Source: Dictyobacter aurantiacus
Lineage (GTDB): Bacteria; Chloroflexota; Ktedonobacteria; Ktedonobacterales; Ktedonobacteraceae
Direction of reading: 5' to 3'
Assembly: GCF_003967515.1 (NCBI RefSeq)
Contig: NZ_BIFQ01000002.1
Span: 2,418,001-2,482,000, forward strand
DNA: 64,000 nt
A program made the position numbers and the translations under genes. Positions within the stretch are counted from its first letter, which is position 1, and each line of letters starts with the position of its first letter. The notes beneath the pieces are model-generated. The model did not search any database, was not told where the DNA came from, and was given only the letters and a program-made list of their open reading frames with translations. Shown here in pieces: positions 45,451 through 54,842 of the stretch.

Positions 45451-46686
45451 ATGAAGCGATCTCAAAGCCAGCAGCCTGCCCGGCTTTCTTTCTCGCGTAG
45501 ACCTATGGCGGAGCCGCTTTCGGTATGGCGCCGTCCTTTTGTAGGTTATCTGATTACGTTGCCACTGGTTGCTCTCGTACTGGCACTTGCGCCTCTGGTG
45601 TGGAACCCGGGTTTTCCGATTAGTTCAACCCATATTAATACCATCTTGTTGCTTCTTGTGACGGTCGCAGCAGCAATATGGGGTATTGGTCCTTCTCTCT
45701 GCTTGCTTCTGGTTGGGACCGGCTTGATCCTGGACCTGTTTTTCCAGCCCTTGCTTTTTGGTCGATTGTTTCCGCACTTAGCCTTGCAGAGGTTAAGTCT
45801 AAATGAGTTGATATCGATTGCCCTGTTTGCTTTGACTGGTACGATGATCTCTATCATTGTCTATCAACGCGAACGAGCGCGCCGCCATGCTCAGGAACAG
45901 GAAAATATCAGCAAAAATGCTCAACATCAGCTTGAAGAGTTCATAGGGATCATTTGCCATGAGTTAAAGACACCACTGACTGGTATCCAGGGCAATATCC
46001 AGTTCGCGTGCCGAAAAATTCAGAAACACCTGCTTTCCGTTCCAGAGACTGTTCATCTGCATCCGCAGATAAAGTCGCTGCTCAAAACTTTACACTATGC
46101 CGAAAGATCGGCTGTCATAGAAACGCGCCTGGTTGATGACCTTCTGGATGCGTCTCGTATTCAACGCAATATGTTTCGTATAAAACGAACTAACTGTAAC
46201 CTTATTGATTGTGTCGACCAGGCGGTTGAACGCCTTGAAGGTATGAACGCCAGGAAGCGTATTGTCTGGGATCGCTCTTCTGATATGTTGCTGGTATATG
46301 GAGATCCCGATCGCCTGGAACAGATTGTTTCAAATTACCTTTCGAACGCGTTAAAATATGCAAGAGCATCAACACTGGTGGTGATACACCTGACGACTGA
46401 CGCAGATTTTGCTCGCGTCTCGGTAAGTGATGAGGGCCCGGGCCTCTCACTGGAGGAGCAACAGCGTATATGGGAACGTTTTTATCGTGCTCAGTCCTGT
46501 GGGGAGCCGAATGAAGATGATGAGGTACCCCATGTTGGATTGGGCATTGGATTATCCCTTTGCCGGGCGATTGCCGAACAGCATGGAGGGCAGGTAGGGG
46601 TTGAAAGTATACCGGGAGAGGGTTCCACATTCTGGTTTACTGTTCCGCTAAACAATAACGAAAAAGAGGAGGCTTCTCAGAATTAA
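45451..46686 (+). CDS. sensor histidine kinase (orphan)
   Basis: Membrane histidine kinase, 411 aa. Residues about 25-140 are four closely packed membrane segments resembling the KdpD-type DUF4118 sensor module, without a large external domain. HisKA with phospho-acceptor H170 in IICHELKTPLTG, then the ATPase domain with N-box NYLSNALKYA, G1 SDEGPGLS and G2 GLGIGLSLC. No response regulator is adjacent. I chose ATG 45451; a TTG at 45418 in frame is weaker. It ends just before the convergent clpB gene. Confidence 0.92.
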   Translation: MKRSQSQQPARLSFSRRPMAEPLSVWRRPFVGYLITLPLVALVLALAPLVWNPGFPISSTHINTILLLLVTVAAAIWGIGPSLCLLLVGTGLILDLFFQPLLFGRLFPHLALQRLSLNELISIALFALTGTMISIIVYQRERARRHAQEQENISKNAQHQLEEFIGIICHELKTPLTGIQGNIQFACRKIQKHLLSVPETVHLHPQIKSLLKTLHYAERSAVIETRLVDDLLDASRIQRNMFRIKRTNCNLIDCVDQAVERLEGMNARKRIVWDRSSDMLLVYGDPDRLEQIVSNYLSNALKYARASTLVVIHLTTDADFARVSVSDEGPGLSLEEQQRIWERFYRAQSCGEPNEDDEVPHVGLGIGLSLCRAIAEQHGGQVGVESIPGEGSTFWFTVPLNNNEKEEASQN

Positions 46687-46714
46687 GGAATGGGTGTGTA
46701 TTCTTTCTTTTTTA

Positions 46715-46752
46715 CAAGAAGGCCATGAGATGCCAGACCCATAGCCTTCTTG
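46715..46752. terminator. bidirectional terminator between kinase and clpB genes
   Basis: A 13-bp stem with one mismatch (CAAGAAGGC arm; 46715-46727 with 46740-46752). On the minus strand it is followed by TAAAAAAGAAAG, on the plus strand by ATTCGCTT. Confidence 0.6.
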
Positions 46753-46762
46753 ATTCGCTTGA

Positions 46763-49378
46763 TCAGGTTGCATAGGTGGCTTGTTGTGCTTGAGATTGTA
46801 CCACCTCAATCACGATTTTACTGTTTCTGGCGTCGATTTTGATGGTATCGCCGTCATGGATGGTGCCGTTGAGAATATCGCTGGCAATGCGATTCTCGAT
46901 CTCACGCTGGATGACGCGCTTGAGCGTGCGAGCGCCAAATTGGGGATCGTAGCCGATCCTGGCCAGCAGATCCAGCGCTGCATCCGTTACCCGCAGGGTG
47001 ATGTGCCGATCAGCCAGGCGTGGACGCAGACGATTGAGCTGGATGGTAACGATATCTTTCATCAGTGTGCGCGTGATGGGATGGAAGACAACGATCTCGT
47101 CGATGCGATTGATGAACTCAGGGCGGAATCCCTCTGATCGCAGGCGTTGACGCACCTGGCGCTGCACCTCATCCTCATCCAATCGCTCAAGCTCTTTAAG
47201 CCAGTCTACACCCACGTTGCTGGTCATAATGATGACCGTGTTCTTAAAATCAACGGTACGCCCTTGCCCATCGGTCAGGCGACCATCGTCGAGCAGCTGC
47301 AGCAGCGTATTGAACACTTCTGGAGCCGCTTTCTCGATTTCATCGAACAGCACCACGCTATAGGGTCGACGGCGCGCCGCCTCTGTGAGCTGGCCACCCT
47401 CCTCGTAGCCAACGTATCCTGGGGGGGCTCCTATCAGACGTGATACGCTATATTTCTCCATGTACTCGGACATATCGATGCGAATGATGGCGCGCTCATC
47501 GTCGAACAGGAATTCCGCCAGAGCGCGGGCCAGTTCTGTCTTGCCGACGCCAGTAGGACCCAGGAAGAGGAAGCTGGCGAGTGGACGGTGAGGATCCTGC
47601 AGGCCGGCACGTGCGCGGCGGATGGCATTGGAGACCGCGGTGAGTGCCAGTTCCTGTCCCACCACACGTAGTCGCAGGCGCTCCTCCATATGGACCAGTT
47701 TTTCGATCTCGCCCTCCATCAGTCTGGAGACCGGGATATGCGTCCACTTAGCGACTACCTCGGCAATATCTTCGGCATCGACCTCCTCTTTAAGTAGACG
47801 TTTTCCCTTGATATTGCTAAGTTGTGCTTCGGTCTCGGTGATCTGTTGTTCCAGCTTTGGAATTGTGCCATGACGTAGCTCAGCGGCCTTCTCAAAGTTG
47901 TATTCACGCTCGGCCCGCTCCAGTTCAACCTGGGCCTGCTCCAGCTCTTTCGTCAGACGCTGGATCGTCTCAACCGGAGCACGTTCGCGCTCGAAAGCCT
48001 GTTCCAGTGCATCCAACTGCTCTTGCAAGGATGTAATCTCTTGAGTGACGCGCGTCAGCCGTTCCTTACTGGCCTCGTCAGTCTCTTTCTTGAGCGCCTC
48101 AAGCTCCACCTGAAGCTGACGGATGCGCCGATCCAGCGCATCAATCTCGGTTGGCGTACTATCCAACTCCACGCGCAGCCGACTGGCGGCCTCATCAATC
48201 AGGTCGATCGCCTTATCTGGCAAGAAGCGATCGGTAATGTAGCGATCTGACAGCACGGCTGCCGCGACGATTGCCCCATCGGTAATGCGCACCCCGTGAT
48301 GGATTTCGTAGCGCTGTTTCAGCCCGCGCAAAATACTGATTGTATCTTCAACTGAAGGCGGCTCAACGATGATCGGCTGGAAGCGGCGCTCCAGCGCGGC
48401 ATCCTTTTCAATATGTTTGCGATACTCATCCAGGGTTGTAGCACCAATGCAGTGCAGCTCTCCACGTGCCAGCATTGGCTTCAGCATATTCGAGGCGTCC
48501 ATCGCCCCCTCGGCCGCACCCGCTCCGACCAGGGTATGGAGCTCATCGATAAAGAGGATGATATTGCCCTCGGAGCCTGTCACTTCTTTGAGGACGGCCT
48601 TCAGACGATCCTCGAACTCGCCGCGATATTTGGCGCCGGCCACCAGCGCGCTCAAATCCAATGATATGATCTGTTTATTGGCCAGGGTCCTGGGCACATC
48701 GCCACGCACGATGCGCAGCGCCAGACCTTCGACGATCGCTGTCTTGCCGACGCCGGGCTCGCCGATGAGGACCGGATTGTTTTTTGTGCGCCGGCTGAGC
48801 ACCTGGATGACGCGCCGGATCTCTTCATCACGGCCGATGACTGGATCAAGTTTTCCCTGCTGGGCCAGGGTGGTCAAATTGCGCCCATATTTCTCTAGCG
48901 CCTCGTACTTGCCTTCGGGATTTTGATCGGTGACGCGCTGCGCGCCTCTGATGGAGGTGAGCGCCTGTAGTACATTCTCTCGCGTGAGTCGCGCCGCCTG
49001 TAATATCCGTGGCACCGCTCCATCTTTGATATTGAACATTGCCAGCAACAGGTGCTCGACGCTGAGGTATTCATCATGGAAGGCGTTCATCTCATTCCAG
49101 GCATCTTCCAGTAGCTTGCGCAGCCGGGGAGAGATGCCCGGCTCACTGCCACCGTACACCTTTGGCATACGCTCTAGCTCGTCATTGATGGCTTTCTGCG
49201 CAGCGGCCAGATTGCCTCCTGCTTTTGTGATGATCTGCTGGACGACGCCACCCTCTTGCGCCAGTAGTGCGGCCAGCAGATGTTCTACCTCCACCTGGTT
49301 ATGATTGTGCTCGCGCGCAATCTGGGCCGCCGAGCTCACCGCTTCCCGCGATTTTTCAGTAAAATGCTCAATGTTCAT
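46763..49378 (-). CDS. clpB: ATP-dependent disaggregase ClpB
   Basis: Hexameric AAA+ disaggregase, 871 aa, acting with DnaK to rescue aggregated proteins. Order: N-domain with two Clp_N repeats (residues 1-145), first AAA domain with Walker A GEPGVGKT at about 206-213, the coiled-coil middle domain (about 395-515, Glu/Lys/Leu-rich), second AAA domain with GPTGVGKT near residue 600, and the C-terminal small domain. The middle domain distinguishes it from ClpA and ClpC. I chose ATG 49378 because it gives the family N-terminus ([10 protein letters not shown]); an upstream GTG/ATG-type frame to 49417 is unlikely. It is directly downstream of dnaK. Confidence 0.97.
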   Translation of the reverse strand: MNIEHFTEKSREAVSSAAQIAREHNHNQVEVEHLLAALLAQEGGVVQQIITKAGGNLAAAQKAINDELERMPKVYGGSEPGISPRLRKLLEDAWNEMNAFHDEYLSVEHLLLAMFNIKDGAVPRILQAARLTRENVLQALTSIRGAQRVTDQNPEGKYEALEKYGRNLTTLAQQGKLDPVIGRDEEIRRVIQVLSRRTKNNPVLIGEPGVGKTAIVEGLALRIVRGDVPRTLANKQIISLDLSALVAGAKYRGEFEDRLKAVLKEVTGSEGNIILFIDELHTLVGAGAAEGAMDASNMLKPMLARGELHCIGATTLDEYRKHIEKDAALERRFQPIIVEPPSVEDTISILRGLKQRYEIHHGVRITDGAIVAAAVLSDRYITDRFLPDKAIDLIDEAASRLRVELDSTPTEIDALDRRIRQLQVELEALKKETDEASKERLTRVTQEITSLQEQLDALEQAFERERAPVETIQRLTKELEQAQVELERAEREYNFEKAAELRHGTIPKLEQQITETEAQLSNIKGKRLLKEEVDAEDIAEVVAKWTHIPVSRLMEGEIEKLVHMEERLRLRVVGQELALTAVSNAIRRARAGLQDPHRPLASFLFLGPTGVGKTELARALAEFLFDDERAIIRIDMSEYMEKYSVSRLIGAPPGYVGYEEGGQLTEAARRRPYSVVLFDEIEKAAPEVFNTLLQLLDDGRLTDGQGRTVDFKNTVIIMTSNVGVDWLKELERLDEDEVQRQVRQRLRSEGFRPEFINRIDEIVVFHPITRTLMKDIVTIQLNRLRPRLADRHITLRVTDAALDLLARIGYDPQFGARTLKRVIQREIENRIASDILNGTIHDGDTIKIDARNSKIVIEVVQSQAQQATYAT

Positions 49379-49409
49379 CGTGCTTTCTCTATACCTTTGC
49401 AAACATATG

Positions 49410-49458
49410 TTGCTCACAGAGAAAGTTTGCCATCATGACACACTTTCTCTGTGAGCAA
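49410..49458. other. stem-loop between dnaK and clpB
   Basis: A 17-bp perfect stem (49410-49426 with 49442-49458, TTGCTCACAGAGAAAGT arm) with a 15-base loop, placed 15 bases after the dnaK stop and just ahead of clpB. No T-run on the minus strand. Possible processing site or partial terminator that sets the DnaK:ClpB ratio. Confidence 0.7.
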
Positions 49459-49473
49459 AGACGAAATGAGCTT

Positions 49474-51375
49474 TTAGACTTCGCGATATTCGCCTTCGAC
49501 GGTACCACTATCACCACTATCAGGTGGTGTTCCTGTGGAAGGTCCGGTTCCGGCCCCTGCGGTTCCTGCTGCGGGTTGGCTGTATATCTCTGGTCCAATC
49601 TTTTGCATCTCGGTTTCCAGTTCGCTGGTTGCCGAACGCATGCGCGTCGTATCATTGCTGGTCATAGCCTCGCGCACCGTCTTTACTTTTCCCTCGATCG
49701 AGTTACGCAGATCGGAGGAAATCTTATCACCGACATCCTTCAGGGTACGCTCTGCCTGGTACGCCACGCTATCGGCGCGGTTGCGTGCTTCAATCTCTTC
49801 GCGGCGTCGCTGGTCTTCCTGGGCATGCTGCTCGGCGTCACGCACCAGTTTTTCCACCTCATCTTTGGAGAGACCACTGGAGGCCGTGATCGTAATCTTT
49901 TGCTCGCGACCGGTCGCCTTATCACGCGCCGTTACATTAAGGATGCCATTGGCATCGATATCAAAAGCGACATCGATTTGTGGCACGCCGCGCGGCGCCG
50001 GGGCGATTCCCTCCAACCTGAAACGTCCCAGGCTCTTATTGTCGCGCGCCAGTTCGCGCTCGCCCTGCAGGACATGGATATCCACGGCCGATTGATTATC
50101 TTCCGCCGTGCTAAAGACCTCGCTCTTGCGCGCTGGAATGGTTGTGTTGCGCTCGATCAGCTTTGTCATCACGCCGCCCATGGTTTCAACGCCCAGTGAG
50201 AGCGGAGTCACATCGAGCAGTAGCACATCTTTCATCTCTCCCTGGAGCACACCTGCCTGGATGGCGGCGCCCACAGCCACGACTTCATCGGGATTGACGC
50301 CCTTATTCGGTTCTTTGCCAAAGATCTTACGCACCAGATCGACGACTGCTGGCATGCGTGTCTGTCCTCCGACCAGGACGACCTCGTTGACCTCATTAGG
50401 CTTGACGCCCGCGTCTTCCAGGGCCTTCATAACCGGACCACGCGTCTTCTCAATCAGGTCGCTTACCAGCTGTTCCAGTTTGGGCCTCGTCAGCGTGATC
50501 ACCATATGGCGTGGACCGCTGGCATCCGCGCTGATGAAGGGCAGATTAATCTCTGTTTGCTGCGAAGACGACAGTTCAACCTTGGCGCGCTCGGCTGCCT
50601 CCTTCAGGCGTTGCAGAGCCATACGATCTTTGCTCAGATCGATGCCCTGATCTTTGCGGAACTCATCGACCAGCCAGTTGATGATGCGCTGATCAAAGTC
50701 GTCTCCGCCCAGGTGTGTATCGCCATTGGTCGCCTTAACCTCAAAGACCCCTTCACCCAGCTGTAGGATCGATATATCGAACGTACCACCACCAAGATCA
50801 TAGACGGCAATAATTTCATCGTGTTTCTTATCCAGCCCATACGCCAGAGAGGCTGCCGTGGGCTCGTTGATGATACGCAAAACCTCCAGCCCGGCGATGG
50901 TGCCAGCGTCTTTTGTCGCCTGGCGCTGCGTATCGTTAAAGTAAGCGGGAACCGTAATGACGGCCTGGGTAATGCGTTCTCCCAGCTTTGCTTCCGCATC
51001 GACGCGCAACTTCTGCAGAATCATCGCAGAAATCTCTGGGGGGCTATATTCACGTCCGCCCATCACCACGCGCACATCGCCATTGGGAGCAGATGTGATC
51101 TTGTAGGGGACCATTTTGATGGTGCGCTGCACCTCGGGATCATTGAACTTGCGTCCCATCAGGCGTTTAATCGAATAGATGGTGTTCTCTGGATTGGTCA
51201 CAGCCTGGCGCTTCGCCACCTGTCCCACCAGCCGCTCGCCACCTTTGGTAATCGCGACAATTGAAGGCGTAATGCGTGATCCCTCACTGTTCTCCAATAC
51301 CGTTGGTTCACCAGCTTCAATCACCGCCATTGCTGAATTGGTTGTTCCTAGATCAATGCCAAGTACTTTCGCCAT
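49474..51375 (-). CDS. dnaK: molecular chaperone DnaK (Hsp70)
   Basis: Hsp70 chaperone, 633 aa, full length. N-terminal ATPase begins [18 protein letters not shown]; phosphate loop [13 protein letters not shown]; the substrate-binding domain follows from about residue 385 ([20 protein letters not shown]), and the C-terminal lid ends in a Gly/Thr/Ser-rich tail and EGEYREV. It partners with ClpB encoded downstream; grpE and dnaJ are not in the window. The ATG has AAAGGA upstream, itself next to a terminator-like hairpin. No CIRCE element (TTAGCACTC-N9-GAGTGCTAA) is visible upstream. Confidence 0.98.
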   Translation of the reverse strand: MAKVLGIDLGTTNSAMAVIEAGEPTVLENSEGSRITPSIVAITKGGERLVGQVAKRQAVTNPENTIYSIKRLMGRKFNDPEVQRTIKMVPYKITSAPNGDVRVVMGGREYSPPEISAMILQKLRVDAEAKLGERITQAVITVPAYFNDTQRQATKDAGTIAGLEVLRIINEPTAASLAYGLDKKHDEIIAVYDLGGGTFDISILQLGEGVFEVKATNGDTHLGGDDFDQRIINWLVDEFRKDQGIDLSKDRMALQRLKEAAERAKVELSSSQQTEINLPFISADASGPRHMVITLTRPKLEQLVSDLIEKTRGPVMKALEDAGVKPNEVNEVVLVGGQTRMPAVVDLVRKIFGKEPNKGVNPDEVVAVGAAIQAGVLQGEMKDVLLLDVTPLSLGVETMGGVMTKLIERNTTIPARKSEVFSTAEDNQSAVDIHVLQGERELARDNKSLGRFRLEGIAPAPRGVPQIDVAFDIDANGILNVTARDKATGREQKITITASSGLSKDEVEKLVRDAEQHAQEDQRRREEIEARNRADSVAYQAERTLKDVGDKISSDLRNSIEGKVKTVREAMTSNDTTRMRSATSELETEMQKIGPEIYSQPAAGTAGAGTGPSTGTPPDSGDSGTVEGEYREV

Positions 51376-51957
51376 TGCTACCAGTGTCCTTTCAAAAAAG
51401 TCTCAACGAGACTTTTTTCGTCACAATTCGTAATTTTATGCATAACAGGCGACCCCATTTCCTATAAATGATGTGCCTGAAATGCATACTTAAGCGGGAC
51501 GAACGATAGGTTTTGCTGTTTGCAAGTCGCCTGGCTCTACCAGATTGCTTATACGGGATCAACGGTCAGACTTTTAAGATTGGCACGGAGTGTTTTTTCT
51601 ATTTTTTTTCTTTTGGTTAGAACATATGTTTGATACGGTGAGGATAGCTGGTGCATGCACCTGATAGGTTATGCCTTGCACATATTACTCTTTGGGCTTT
51701 AGTATTTATCGAGATACATTTGGAGAATTTGACAGGCGTATAAAGTATATCCCTCGTTTGCCTCAGCTATGCTGGATAGCCATGTTTTTAAGTGATTCTT
51801 TTGATTATTAGATAAAGTATACGGTGATAGTTGCGCTGTTGTCAAGTATTTGTACCTGTAGCTCATCGTTTATAAGTAGAGTATAAAGGTAGATTTTAGT
51901 CAAACTATATTTGCCTTGAGCTTTTGAAAAAATAGGAGGGCCGTGTCTGTGGGATCA
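51376..51957 (-). promoter_or_regulatory. long dnaK leader with hairpin next to the ribosome site
   Basis: A gap without a gene. On the minus strand the leader ends in an 11-bp stem (51394-51404/51408-51418, AAAAAAGTCTC/GAGACTTTTTT) whose T-run touches the AAAGGA ribosome site. This is terminator-shaped but lies only about 20 bases before the start codon. A perfect palindrome GGTGCATGCACC is at 51650-51661. Confidence 0.55.
51816..51845 (-). promoter_or_regulatory. candidate sigma-70 promoter of dnaK-clpB
   Basis: On the minus strand TTGACA (51845-51840) and TATACT (51821-51816) with spacing 18, a near-consensus pair. Start of transcription would be near 51809, giving a leader of about 430 bases. 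It lies directly beyond the terminator at 51958-52016. Confidence 0.6.
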
Positions 51958-52016
51958 AAAGCGGGGGTGAGGTGCAGAAACACATACTACGTGTTTCTGC
52001 ACCTCACCCCCGCTTT
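51958..52016. terminator. 26-bp perfect stem-loop after the 52024 gene
   Basis: Arms 51958-51983 and 51991-52016 pair perfectly (AAAGCGGGGGTGAGGTGCAG arm), 7-base loop. It begins 8 bases beyond the stop at 52024 and ends with a short T-run on the minus strand. Confidence 0.8.
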
Positions 52017-52023
52017 ATCGTTA

Positions 52024-52662
52024 TTAGTTGGATTCTTGATGGCCTGTGGAATGGGGTGTCTGTAATAAAACGACATCACCACGGAGCATCATGCGGGTGG
52101 GATAGAGTTCTCCGGACACTGACAGGCGATCATAGTTGACAAGGAGCATCTGCTCCTGGGCCGTAGTGCTGATTTCAACCTGTCCTTGCGCCTGTTGTAG
52201 ACTGAGCGCCATACTTTCCCAACCATGGTTAGAGAGTGACAGACTATGCGTGTCAGAAATAGGAAGGACAAGCGGTTCTGCAGCGTTTTCAGGCTCCGAA
52301 CGCAGGAGGATAGTTGAATCATTCAATTGCGCACGTAACGTTGAGGCCGCAATCTGAACCACATTTGGTGGAGGTATTAATGTGAACTGTACAAAGTCTT
52401 GAGCAGACGGCACTGAAGAAGAGGATGAGGTGCACAACATAGGAAGACCGCTTTCTTTTACTAATGAGTTGTTTGTATGAGACCCTAACCGTAGTATATA
52501 TCTCTTACCAACGACCTCTGCCATTATGCTTACACCATTATCAACAATGCTGGGCAGTATTTCTATTCCCTTTTTACAAATCGCCTTAATTGTAGAGGTT
52601 ATATGGAAGGAAAGTGGGAACTCGGAATAGTGTATGCCTGTGTTGAAAGCGTAACCTGGCAA
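52024..52662 (-). CDS. hypothetical protein, divergent from the ECF sigma gene
   Basis: A protein of up to 212 aa that I do not recognise. The C-terminal half looks like a beta-rich domain (VSGELYPTRMMLRGDVVLLQT). The first 46 residues look less protein-like, and an ATG at 52524 (MAEVVGKRYILRLG) may be the true start, giving 166 aa and leaving 200 bases for the sigma promoter; neither start has a clear ribosome site. The strong terminator after its stop supports that the gene is real. No signal peptide. Confidence 0.5.
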   Translation of the reverse strand: MPGYAFNTGIHYSEFPLSFHITSTIKAICKKGIEILPSIVDNGVSIMAEVVGKRYILRLGSHTNNSLVKESGLPMLCTSSSSSVPSAQDFVQFTLIPPPNVVQIAASTLRAQLNDSTILLRSEPENAAEPLVLPISDTHSLSLSNHGWESMALSLQQAQGQVEISTTAQEQMLLVNYDRLSVSGELYPTRMMLRGDVVLLQTPHSTGHQESN

Positions 52663-52727
52663 CGTATGTTTAATATAGAAGTATCTAAATTATTTTATAT
52701 TAAAAAGGAAATAGTCGGAGAGGCAGT

Positions 52728-53258
52728 GTGAATACATCGAGCGATTCACATGGGCAAGCACAAGAGGCGTTTCAAACCTTTTACCAGGAGCATCTTGGGG
52801 TGATCTACCGCTACGTTTACAGTAAGGTGGGTAATCGGGAAGAAGCGGAAGATCTGTGTGCGCAAATATTTATGAAAGCTGCCCACAGCATGAAAGCAGA
52901 ACGGGGCCAGCAGAGCATGCAGAAATGGCTCTTCCAGGTAGCGCGCACGACCATTGCGGACTACTGGCGCAACTACTATCGCGCGTCGACCAGCTCGTTG
53001 GAGGCATTGCTAGATGAGGGCTGGGAGGGTCCTGCCGAGCCAGCTCTGGCGGAGATAAATGAATCACCTGTAGAAAAAGCTCATGCGCTTTTACGCTTGC
53101 TGCCAGAGAACTACCGCGAAGTGCTTATGTGCCGCTTCCTGCTCAATCTTTCAGTCAGAGAAACGGCACAGAAACTGGGTCTGACAGAAGCAAATGTGAA
53201 GGTGCTGCAGTTTCGCGCACTCAAGCGGGCGGCGGAACTTAATGTTACTGTTTTTTGA
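52728..53258 (+). CDS. ECF-type RNA polymerase sigma factor
   Basis: Alternative sigma factor, 176 aa, of the extracytoplasmic-function type with only regions 2 and 4. Region 2 at about 15-85 (HLGVIYRYVYSKVGNREEAEDLCAQIF, WLFQVARTTIADYWRNYYR); region 4 at about 115-170 (LRLLPENYREVLMCRFLLNLSVRETA, LGLTEANVKVLQFRALKRAAEL). The start is a GTG with GGAG 7 bases upstream. It is followed after 81 bases by the membrane Rieske protein in the same direction, the place where an anti-sigma factor usually stands. Target promoters are unknown. Confidence 0.93.
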   Translation: MNTSSDSHGQAQEAFQTFYQEHLGVIYRYVYSKVGNREEAEDLCAQIFMKAAHSMKAERGQQSMQKWLFQVARTTIADYWRNYYRASTSSLEALLDEGWEGPAEPALAEINESPVEKAHALLRLLPENYREVLMCRFLLNLSVRETAQKLGLTEANVKVLQFRALKRAAELNVTVF

Positions 53259-53339
53259 AGCATATGGCATTGTGCCATATAATGCATTCAATCAAATTGT
53301 CAGCATTTAACCTACATACCTACGTAATGGAGAGCAATC

Positions 53340-54197
53340 ATGGCGGGCGATGATCAGGAAAGATTTGAAGATTACCTGGAGCTGGAGCGCTATATAGAGC
53401 GATTGCAGTCTGGCCAGGTGGCGCATCCTCCAGCTGAATTAACTCCTGAGCAGGCGCGCATTTATCAGATGGCGGCGTTTTTCCGAGCGGCCACGCCGGA
53501 AAACGTTGAGCCGCAGCCAGAATTTGTCGAGCACCTGAAGCAGCAATTGCTGGAGCTCAATACTGAAGAGATACCAGCTCCTGCTAGCAATTTACACCCT
53601 GATGAAAAGAACGCCAGACCCGTTGGCGTGTCGCGAGATGATGACAGGAAGAAGGTGCACTGGAGGCCGGTACGCTTCGTGTCACGACGCCGTCTGCTGA
53701 TGGGTGGCGCGATCGCTGCTGCTTCGCTGGTAGTGGGTGGTGGTGTGGAACACGTGATAGAGCAGCAGAGCGCAGCCAAAAAAGCGGACCAGACGCTCTC
53801 TATCCCCCCATATCCCGCCACCCGGCTTGAGATCGAGTCTGGTATCCCTATCACCTGGCACTTCGTGGTGCGGCTAGCTGATTTAGGCCAGTCTGCGGTT
53901 CGCTTTATCACGCCTACCCTTACAGGCTATGTGCTGCGCAATCCTCAGGGATCCAAAAACAGTGCCGATCCCAACGCCAGTATTACCGCTCTCTCCGCCG
54001 CCTGTACGCATATGGGCTGTATTGTGCAGTGGAAAGATGCCGATCGCAGCTTCCATTGTCCATGCCATAGCGCCGTCTTCACAGAAACTGGCATCCACCA
54101 GAACCTCAACTACAGGTATGGATTGCCGCCTCTCCCCTTGCTGCAGACCAAAGTTGAAGATGGCAATGTCTATGTGATGGTGCCCCAGGCGCATTAG
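53340..54197 (+). CDS. membrane-anchored Rieske protein with cytoplasmic N-terminal domain (possible anti-sigma factor)
   Basis: A 285-aa protein in three parts. Residues 1-115: hydrophilic, helical, Glu/Gln-rich (MAAFFRAATPENVEPQPEF), similar in size and place to an anti-sigma domain, without the HxxxCxxC zinc motif. Residues 116-138: SRRRLLMGGAIAAASLVVGG, one membrane segment with a Tat-like RRR. Residues 150-285: a bc1-type Rieske domain with C222-T-H224, C240 and H243 as cluster ligands and C227/C242 as the disulfide pair, ending in the family's Pro loop (GLPPLPL). The cluster would sit outside the membrane. No cytochrome b or c gene is near, so a respiratory bc role is not supported. Pairing with the ECF gene suggests redox control of the sigma factor; this is inference. 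Confidence 0.85.
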   Translation: MAGDDQERFEDYLELERYIERLQSGQVAHPPAELTPEQARIYQMAAFFRAATPENVEPQPEFVEHLKQQLLELNTEEIPAPASNLHPDEKNARPVGVSRDDDRKKVHWRPVRFVSRRRLLMGGAIAAASLVVGGGVEHVIEQQSAAKKADQTLSIPPYPATRLEIESGIPITWHFVVRLADLGQSAVRFITPTLTGYVLRNPQGSKNSADPNASITALSAACTHMGCIVQWKDADRSFHCPCHSAVFTETGIHQNLNYRYGLPPLPLLQTKVEDGNVYVMVPQAH

Positions 54198-54206
54198 CAT
54201 GTACTT

Positions 54207-54283
54207 TATGTTGATTGAAGTCACGAGGTCACCTGGTCGCTGTGCGACCAGGTGACCTCGTGACTTCAATCAACATATTTTTT
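54207..54283. terminator. 34-bp perfect stem-loop with T-run
   Basis: Arms 54207-54240 and 54244-54277 pair perfectly (loop TGT), followed on the plus strand by six T. It serves the Rieske gene, and in the other direction the lipoprotein gene whose stop overlaps the T-run. Confidence 0.9.
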
Positions 54284-54842
54284 AATAACCATTTTTGCTG
54301 GAAGGGGTTTGAGGAGCACTCTGTGCCTTTAGCGTGGATGTGGCCACAAACCATTTGCCGCCGATTCCTTCGCCATTGGTCTGTCCGGCTGCGCTATCTC
54401 CCGCATATGTATAGAGGGGATGACCGTTGTAGGCGATCTGTTTTTTGCTGGATGTGTCCAGCAGGCTAAATGTTCCCTGGAGCGAGGATACATGAGGAAC
54501 CACGCCCGTGCCATCAAAGAAAGCTGGAGGCCAGGTTGAAGCGCAGCTATCGGTGCAGGCGGAGGTTGTGGCTGTATCAGGGGTGAAGTAATACAGGGTC
54601 ATGCCCTGCGCGTTGGTCAGAATAACTTGTGAAGAACCATTGACAGTAGCTTTCGTTGTCTTGATGACCTCACCTGAAGTTTGTGAAGACGATGACGAGG
54701 TCGGTGTCGCAGTGGGTTTGCTGCTGGCCTGCGCATTATTGGAGCTGGTTGTGGAGTATGAGTTGCCCGAGCTTGAGTTGCCGCATGATGCCAGCAATAG
54801 AGCGAAGACCACCAGTGGAAGTAGGAGAATGCGTTTAGACAT
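54282..54842 (-). CDS. COG4315-type secreted repeat lipoprotein
   Basis: Lipoprotein, 186 aa, with lipobox LLLASC (lipidated C20), a Ser/Thr/Asn-rich linker (to about residue 57) and two copies of the PF03640 repeat: GMTLYYFTPDTATTSACTDS with CASTWPP, and YNGHPLYTYAGDSAAGQTNG. The family is common in Actinobacteria, Proteobacteria and Chloroflexi; function is not established, although links to redox or metal proteins are often proposed. Located convergently to the Rieske/ECF pair, so it may belong to the same response. Confidence 0.9.
   Translation of the reverse strand: MSKRILLLPLVVFALLLASCGNSSSGNSYSTTSSNNAQASSKPTATPTSSSSSQTSGEVIKTTKATVNGSSQVILTNAQGMTLYYFTPDTATTSACTDSCASTWPPAFFDGTGVVPHVSSLQGTFSLLDTSSKKQIAYNGHPLYTYAGDSAAGQTNGEGIGGKWFVATSTLKAQSAPQTPSSKNGY

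Noticed and set aside
51376-51957. CIRCE/HrcA site before dnaK
   Set aside because: The TTAGCACTC-N9-GAGTGCTAA pattern does not occur in this stretch on either strand by reading.
53340-54197. Rieske subunit of a cytochrome bc1/b6f complex
   Set aside because: No cytochrome b or c genes nearby, an added cytoplasmic domain of about 115 residues, and an ECF sigma gene directly upstream argue against it.
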